64,000 nt of DNA from the NCBI RefSeq assembly GCF_039555335.1, contig NC_092642.1, positions 11,916,243 through 11,980,242 of the forward strand, given 5' to 3'. Shown one piece after another: positions 57,063 to 64,000 of this stretch (positions are counted from its first letter, which is position 1; the number at the start of each line of letters is the position of its first letter). Source of the stretch: Amphiura filiformis. Its lineage: Eukaryota; Echinodermata; Ophiuroidea; Amphilepidida; Amphiuridae. The notes under the pieces were generated by a model. It had not been told where the DNA came from, searched no databases, and worked only from the letters and a program-made list of their open reading frames with translations. The position numbers and the translations under genes are program-made.

Positions 57063-60000
57063 CTGTATAGGTGATAGAAATCAAGAGAAGAAAAGATTGA
57101 TATAGAATTACACAGATGCACTCATTTTTGAGTAATTACTTTCTTTGATGTAGTAGGTACTATACAGGTACCTTAGGAAGTACTGTGCTTCAGTTGTAGG
57201 TTTCGCCTAGATTACGTGCACAGAAATTGAATTTTGATTGATATCTTATCACACTATGGTAAGGGGTTGTAGGTTTAGTAAGTATGGAATCAAGAATTGC
57301 ATTTAGAACTATAGGAAAGAGATCGAATACTGACAGATTAGTTACGGGCATGGTAAAAGTAAAGATTATGGTAAAAACGATTGCTATGGTTAATGGTTAT
57401 AAATATATTATACAGTTACGGATTCGGGTTTGATTAGATTTGTATAGTAAGAGTGTGGGTCAATGTTGTATTAGAATAAGGGTCAAGAGCCAAGGTCAGA
57501 GATGTAAAGAGAATGGTAGGTATTTAGGTCCGTAAATCAATGGTCAATCTCAGTTTATTTTACGTTAAACTAAATGTTTGTATATAGATCATGACGTTAC
57601 ACATTCAACGTTTTAACAACATCTAAACTTCTATCGCCTCATTATATCATCGGTGTTGCAAATAATTACGTATTCACCATTATACTGTGACCTTTGACCT
57701 ATGTAAGGAAAAAACAACAGTGACACATCTTATTTTCTTCCTCCTACGCTAAATGCAACCCGGAGGCTTATCTCAAGAAAATGTTAAGAACATCAAACGT
57801 CATGTTTAGAAGTAGGGCGTGTATACATAAGCACTGTTAAATTGTCTACACAGTTTGAGATCAGCATAGACTTGTTTTACTGTGATTATATTTGAAGATA
57901 ATCCGCTATACCGTCAGCCATGTTGCCTGAACGTGGTGTATATTCATGTGAAATTTGATAATTCTGATTGATTAGATTGATTTTTAAAATATAATTTTCA
58001 TCATGAACACAAGTCAGATTCAAATACGGTGAAAATTAGAATGCAAAATTTACATTTAAATATACCCCATACAACTTCAAGTTCAAAGAGTGTCGCAGAA
58101 TGAACAAAATGTAACTATGAATGTTGTGCACAGGCAAATGATTATATAGATATGCAATGTCTACATTCACGAGGTAAGAACATCTATATGCACATCTAAA
58201 TTACATCTTAAGTAGTTTTTACGCTACCTGACACTATGCCCATGCCATTGCTGAGACAACAAATGTCTTACTGCTACATCTTAATCTTAATTTTAATCTT
58301 AATTCAAATTATGGAAGGATACCAACTGATAAAAGTATAATTATACACCAAATGTAGTGTGTGAAAAGTGGTGAAACTATCTGAAATATTCCATAAATGA
58401 AATGGAAAATCGCCGAGAAATCAGCATTTGAATACTCAGCAGAATTCAGCATGTCCACCATATTGGATCGGCGCCGGAAGTGAGATGTAAAGCGTAATAT
58501 CCAAAATGTAAGAATGCTTGTGCCTACAATATTAACTATTACCTGGGTACCTTGCTCCGTCATTGATCTGGGGAAATTCTAAATCAACTAAACACTATCA
58601 ACTTTATAATAGGGAATATTTACGCTCGTCAAGCGATACTGAGCATATGGTTAAGCATAAACATTTGTCCAAAGTCACGTTTTTCTACCGCTGATAACCA
58701 TTCCTTAATTGCCGTACCAAAAATATGGAACAATCTTCAAACGGCATCGGCAGTGTAAAAACCCTCAAGACTAGTTTTTTTTCAAAACTAATTTGTTTTT
58801 GTTTCATTTACTGGTGTTTTCTCATTGTTTTCCTAAACTTTCCTTCAGCCTGAAAATACCTTTAGCTTAAATCTTTCTGGTGACAGCTGTTAATTACTCT
58901 GCTTTAACGAGTGTTTACACGTCAACATATGTTTGGTTAAAGGAGAAAGCCTATGGATACAGGAACTTGCCTTAATCAATTGGTATTATACCTTGAAGGT
59001 CAAACGGATACTGAATATCTTTGAAAGCAATGTCTGATACAATACAATGAACTTCGCCATATTGAGGAGGAAATATGGAGACTAAAATATTATTATTGCT
59101 GCGTTATAGTTTAAGATGGAATATACAGCCATAACAGTAATAATCCATGACAAGCATGACATTTTATAAAGAACTCTGAATCTGTAACACTAGAGCAGCT
59201 TGAGAGTCGGAGTCGTACTAGAAAATTGAGACATTGCATTTACTTATTTATAAAGGATTCTCCTCACGTTATCGGTAATGGGCACAGCAAAGTGCAATCT
59301 TTCAAGTACAAACCGTTAAACTAACTTACGTAGTTTCTTTTAGCCCCGTACTTGTCATATTGTACTTGCTGATTAAATAGTGTTAATTAACCTTGATTAA
59401 TCTTTATTATAACGGCAGTAGTCCTTGTTAAAATGTTGGTTGTCTCTCTGTCGACTTGAATCTCCCTTGACTGTGCTTTTAATTGCACCTGTCGTTCATT
59501 TGCTTCGCTATAGTTTTATACTCTTTTGTTCAATTGCATACTCTTTCTGTGGATTTGATATCTTCCTTTACCACTTTGTTTGTATGAAATGGCTGATAAA
59601 CAAGATTATCGTCTTTTAAAGAGAAACCTGAATTTAATGTTTGAAATGAGTGGCAGCCTTGATGACGTATAGATCAAGTATCCTGTTGGGTTTGAGGTTT
59701 TCATAAAAAATCCAAAGAAAGAAGCAAAGCTTCACATTTATGTACGAAACGTTAGATGACATTGGATGACACCTCTGTAGAAAAAATAGGTTGTCTCCTG
59801 TCGGGAATTGATGTCTATTCAAGATAAACGAAATTGCTTATCTATTTTCTAGCAAAAACGCTCATAGATATCCAGGGTAATTTACGGAGATTTCATATTC
59901 CCTGGGCCATGAAATAAAAAAAGTCAGTCTAGGTCAATGCAGTCATTGAACCACATTAATTTTTGAAAGCTGAATTCTCATTTATTTTTATTCTATGCAT

Positions 60001-61150
60001 GTCTCTATGTTCCGTTTCTATCTTGATGTTCTTCCTATCAGCCCTCTATGGGCGGATGTGAGCACAGGCCAGGAGCATATATCCAATCAGCTTTTACAAA
60101 TTGTAGCAAAATAGTTGAAAATCATTGAAAATGTGTCACCATAGTTTATCACAGCATGCATGCTCTTTATGTTTGATAATTTTTAAGTATTTTGCCAAAA
60201 AATATCTGCGAAATATAGGCATTGTTAACAGACTGTTTTTGACAGGAGACAATGCTATTTTTCTACAGGAATGTCAAGCAAGGTCACATATAGCTTTTTG
60301 TAATTTTGTAATGTAAATCTAGGCTTGTTACAGTATTTTGTAGACATGCTAATGTTCTCCCTTGCACTATGAGCATATTCATCATCAGAATAGAAAATTC
60401 TAGTAGATATTACGAATCATTTGCTCCATTGATAATTTGTTTCACACTTTGTAATGGGTCCTCGATCCTCATAACTATATTTTTACTCATTTTTTTATAT
60501 AATCTTTTACAAAGCAACTTTCGATTTCCCAAGAGATCTAGACTAGCAAACAATACCGTATATCACCCGATTACAGGGTACTTTGTGTAATTGCGTTTAA
60601 ATCTAGACGCAACCGACATGGATCATGACTCTTTTTGTCTGCAACTTAAATGATACCTCTCTCAGACAGCAATTTCTTTCAAATAAAAGACATATGGTTC
60701 TAGCTTTCTGCAACCAACATGGGCCCACAGTCGCGTCGCTAACATATTTATTAAATTACAAAATCATCACGAAGCTAATTTTCTTCAGCATCCATAAACC
60801 TGTTTGCAAGCGAGACAAGGCTAAGCTGACATGCCTGTATATTGTGCATTATCTGTCATCTTCTTATTCTGTCGGTCGGAGTGTTGTCAGAACTTGGCTA
60901 TTCTGTGGCTATTCTTCAACCTCCCTCTGACACTGAAATATTGCTGTTATAGTGAATGGGAACGTGTATAGAATCTGATACAGCAGCCTAATATATCAAA
61001 ATTGTCAAACCGAAAAGAATGAATAAAACTGTACTTTTCCTATACAGTCCGATGCAAAGTTTTAATCCAGATCCGGGGAGAAGGGGTGATAGATGGAACA
61101 CGACCAATAAATATTCCTATGTATTTCACATTGAATAATATCGATTTCTT
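57063..61150. other. Probable upstream intron of the FSTL-like gene
   Basis: No exon, RNA gene or promoter that I can support. The expected signal-peptide exons of an FSTL4/5 gene were not found. A decayed RT fragment lies at 58690-58800. Confidence 0.5.
58690..58800 (+). pseudogene. Decayed non-LTR RT C-terminal fragment
   Basis: SLIAVPKIWNNLQTASAV followed by a stop, then a KPSRLVFF-like string, resembles the conserved AP.LWN.LP tail after RT domains of CR1/Rex1-type elements. Stops and frame changes are present. Confidence 0.4.
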
Positions 61151-61151
61151 C

Positions 61152-61309
61152 GCGGCACAAAGACGTATGTCCATTTAATAGCTGTTGTGTGTATGATTAC
61201 CCAAGCATAGTGCAAAAATACACTCGTATAGGGAATATAGCAATGGGTGAGTTCTTGTATAACAAGCAATCAGACACACGGCAGCAATGGACATACGTTT
61301 TTGTGCCGC
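61152..61309. mobile_element. Short MITE
   Basis: TIRs GCGGCACAAAGACGTATGTC and the inverse GACATACGTTTTTGTGCCGC enclose a short unique centre. Confidence 0.8.
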
Positions 61310-62767
61310 TGAACCATATCAAAATCTTCTTTTAGTTGTCAAAACATAACGATTTTTTGAACCCTACATAATAATTTGCACGAGCAATGTAATTCAAGTT
61401 GTCGCACATTTGTAATTGCTATAGACGGTAAATTTGTTATTTTGCACCCAGTTCATTAAACACGTGGAAAACATTGTTAAATTCAGCAGTTGACGTTTCG
61501 TCCGTCTTAATCAGTCGGGTTTCTTCAAAGAATGAACTCGTCTTGAAAGAATATGCTGACCTACTACAATATAGTTCAATGTTACATACAGCTCACACAT
61601 TATTTGCATCAGACCCTCGACAAAGTCTCTCTTTCAATGGACAGCACTCCCAATTCTTTTATTTTCTTTATCCTCTGGCGAATAGTATATCTATTCGGCC
61701 ATTCTCTTTCTATTGAATTGATATACAAGGCTATGATATCCCACGAGATTCCCAATGAATAATACATGTAATGGTTAGTGCGTTACTCTATACGGACTTC
61801 AATAGTAACAGAAGTCGAATTCAAATGCAATTCGCAAATTAAATAGTGCTCCCTCTAGAGTCAACGGATCAATACTAGGCATGTTTGTACGCATTTGGCA
61901 TGCTTATTTAGATATGATCTTGGAAATAAAAATGATAATTTTTTTGACAATTTTATAATTTCTTATAACTATACCCTTCAGGGGCAATGATCATTTGCAC
62001 TTGGTATTAGCGGGCATTAGCCAAAATCAAAGCTAATCTTCATTTTTATAGTAGCTGTGTAATAATAATTTTCATGAAATACGGGATGAATCTCTATACA
62101 TATTAGCTCTTTGTAATGCAGTAGTAAGGTAGGTAAATGACCGCTACTATTTTTACTCTGGAAAATAATATTGCTTTTCATCTAACCGTGGCCGTCATGT
62201 ATACTCACTTCAATTATACTATGTTTGATGAATCGTATGTATGCTTTTGCAAATTTAAGAGAAGATTTTGGCAAAGGCTTCTTCATATTTTGACAAGCAT
62301 CTCAAAGGATATGTTTAAGTTGATCAAAGATGGTATTCATCCTAAGTGGGACTGTATAGTTGTTGTTGCAGTTGAGAGCCTATTGTTTAACAACCTCCGC
62401 TAACGACCACTTGATATGACGATTTGTATGTTGATGTTTTTAGAAGTTGAAAAACTATGAGGTAATAAATGTTCTAAAGAACATTGACAGATACATGGAC
62501 TCGCTGAATTTGTGTACGTTTGAATTACGAACAAACACTAATGCGTCTGCAATATGAATCCTGATACCAAACACTAATCATTAGTTATCTAGCGCTTTTT
62601 TGGCGATTGAGCCGTGTCCTGTTACCTTTCAGTACATTATTACCCAAATATCACATTGTGTACCCAAAGATAAAAGGCTCACAGCAAAATGGCTCAAAAT
62701 ATAGTTTTGAAACAAAAAGACAACACACGTTCACTACCGTACCTGATCTCAATAACGCCAATCAATT
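61310..62767. other. Non-coding stretch, no gene seen
   Basis: AT-rich. The open frames at 61474-61762 and 62137-62403 have no recognisable domains or convincing splice context. Confidence 0.5.
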
Positions 62768-62948
62768 GGGCTATTCCAGTTGAAATCCATACACCCCAAT
62801 CAAAGACATGACCTTAATCTTCCACGCATGGATTGTGACTTTTAAATGGGGTTTCCTGAATGGGTGACTCCATTTGAAATCTACACCCCCTGTGTGGGAG
62901 ATTATGTCTGCCAATAGGAGGTGTGTGGATTTCAACTGGATATGCCCC
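62768..62948. mobile_element. MITE of the TTTGAAATCCACACCCC type
   Basis: The left end GGGCTATTCCAGTTGAAATC pairs with the right end GGATTTCAACTGGATATGCC. Internal GAAATC(T/C)ACACCCC words also relate it to 44890-45213. Confidence 0.75.
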
Positions 62949-64000
62949 ATTGCACTAAGTTCAACAAGCACTTGTTCTCTATCTTATTCTGCGGGTTTTA
63001 GTAAAGTTAGTGCCAGAGTTGAGTTGAGGTTAGAGTATGAAAGGTTGAACGTTAAGGTTAGAGTAACGGCTAACCAACTAACGTTAAAGTTACTTCGATG
63101 TGTATATCCTGAATGCTAAATTGATTGTCAGTAAACATTGGTGAATGGCCTCAGCAACAGGTATTATAGTCGAAGCATAAACATGTATTGACCCTCCCAA
63201 GTAAGGATGAAGTATCTATAGATATATCACATAGCAGATACTGCCTGCTTGCTCGGGAGAATCATCTGCTGCACCCAAAGTAAACATAGCAATAGAGTGC
63301 TTTGATTTTGTGATGCAAATATGCGTTATTTGTATTTCTTGTACTAGTCTGCTCTCTGAGCTTATCTACTTGTAATGCACAAAACTGATACTACGTTGTT
63401 GCTTATATTGCAACATACATTTATTAACATTAAAGAGGCGATTTCTTATTGACTTTGCATACGAAGAGCTACCTTCCACCAGTGGCTACGCTACGAACAT
63501 GTTAACAACCTTCAATGGTCAATTGATATGTCTGCTATCACCAGAGAATCGCTAAATCCGTTTGGTCAGTCCTGTGCTATTGAAATTACGTGTCATGTCT
63601 GCAGCCAAGCCTAAGACTTTAGTTATTATGGGCGTAATAGGTAATGCATAGTCATGTTAGCTATATTGCACATTGCGAGGTTAGAGGGTATATGGATGGG
63701 ATTTAAGTACAACGTTTCAGGAAATAAAATGAGGCGCATTTGCCTAACAAATCTGACGATACACAATTTGCTTATTATGATTGTGGCTACAAGAACCTTT
63801 TACACAAACCATATTATCGATGTACCATCCGTAGGTACTAGAAGATGTTCTCGAAGGGGTAGTGCAAGAAGGCCTCATCTGAATAGCTGCCAGATGGCAT
63901 GTTTTTAGATGTGTACAATATAGAAGGCAGAAATTATCTACTGGGCAGCTATTGCAGAAAGGACCCACTTGCACTAGCCATACAAAGGAACATTGGATTT
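62949..64000. other. Non-coding stretch, no gene seen
   Basis: No repeat, RNA gene or exon that I can support. Confidence 0.5.

Noticed and set aside
1-64000. tRNA or rRNA genes, CRISPR arrays, bacterial operons
   Set aside because: No cloverleaf, rRNA core or spaced direct-repeat array was recognised by eye, and the spliced genes mark the DNA as eukaryotic. The GGTTCGAA-like words at the LTR starts are not part of a tRNA fold.

Overview
The window reads as nuclear DNA of an AT-rich, intron-rich animal, most likely a marine invertebrate deuterostome (an echinoderm or relative). This rests on two spliced genes of animal type, a tRNA-Leu-primed Ty3/gypsy element, an APE-type LINE and many MITEs. 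The species assignment is inference; the sequence carries no direct taxonomic marker.

Layout. 1-8 kb: mostly non-coding, with a two-ORF non-LTR retrotransposon on the minus strand (about 2.05-6.85 kb). 8-10.7 kb: a nest of TIR elements, two of them with clear TTAA target duplications. 11.7-16.7 kb (minus): a complete five-exon gene for a 629-residue ARM-TIR-SAM-like protein, with two MITEs in its introns. 17-17.9 kb: a CCAAT-box cluster, a possible untranslated leader for that gene, and a short plus-strand open exon. 18-24 kb: degenerate repeats, two related leader-like segments with identical splice donors, a MITE, and a 1.8 kb TIR element rich in ACGTCGG-type words. 24.0-40.3 kb: one Ty3/gypsy element of 16.2 kb with 3.15-3.19 kb LTRs and a 4 bp target duplication. 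Its gag-pol is broken, and three intact extra coiled-coil ORFs lie after integrase. 40.3-46 kb: gene-free, with MITEs. 46.2-57.1 kb (minus): eleven exons of a follistatin-like 4/5 (FSTL5-type) gene, from the follistatin/Kazal exon to the C-terminus. Its introns hold a 63 bp minisatellite, a mariner-type remnant and a palindromic MITE. 57.1-64 kb: presumably upstream intron of that gene, with MITEs and a decayed RT fragment; the signal-peptide exons are not recognised.

The two host genes share no visible pathway. The FSTL-like product should be a secreted glycoprotein (Kazal, EF-hands, two Ig domains, C-terminal propeller-like region). The ARM-TIR protein should be cytosolic and is a candidate NAD-consuming or immune TIR protein, using the parts of SARM1 in a different order.

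Most noteworthy: the ARM-TIR-SAM-like gene with all its coding introns in phase 1; the outsized gypsy element with post-pol coiled-coil ORFs, each preceded by a splice-acceptor-like tract; canonical -1 slippery heptamers in frame at both the LINE ORF1/ORF2 overlap and the gypsy gag/pro overlap; a one-base frame break inside the first EF-hand loop of the FSTL-like gene; and a strong excess of the palindrome TAGGCCTA.
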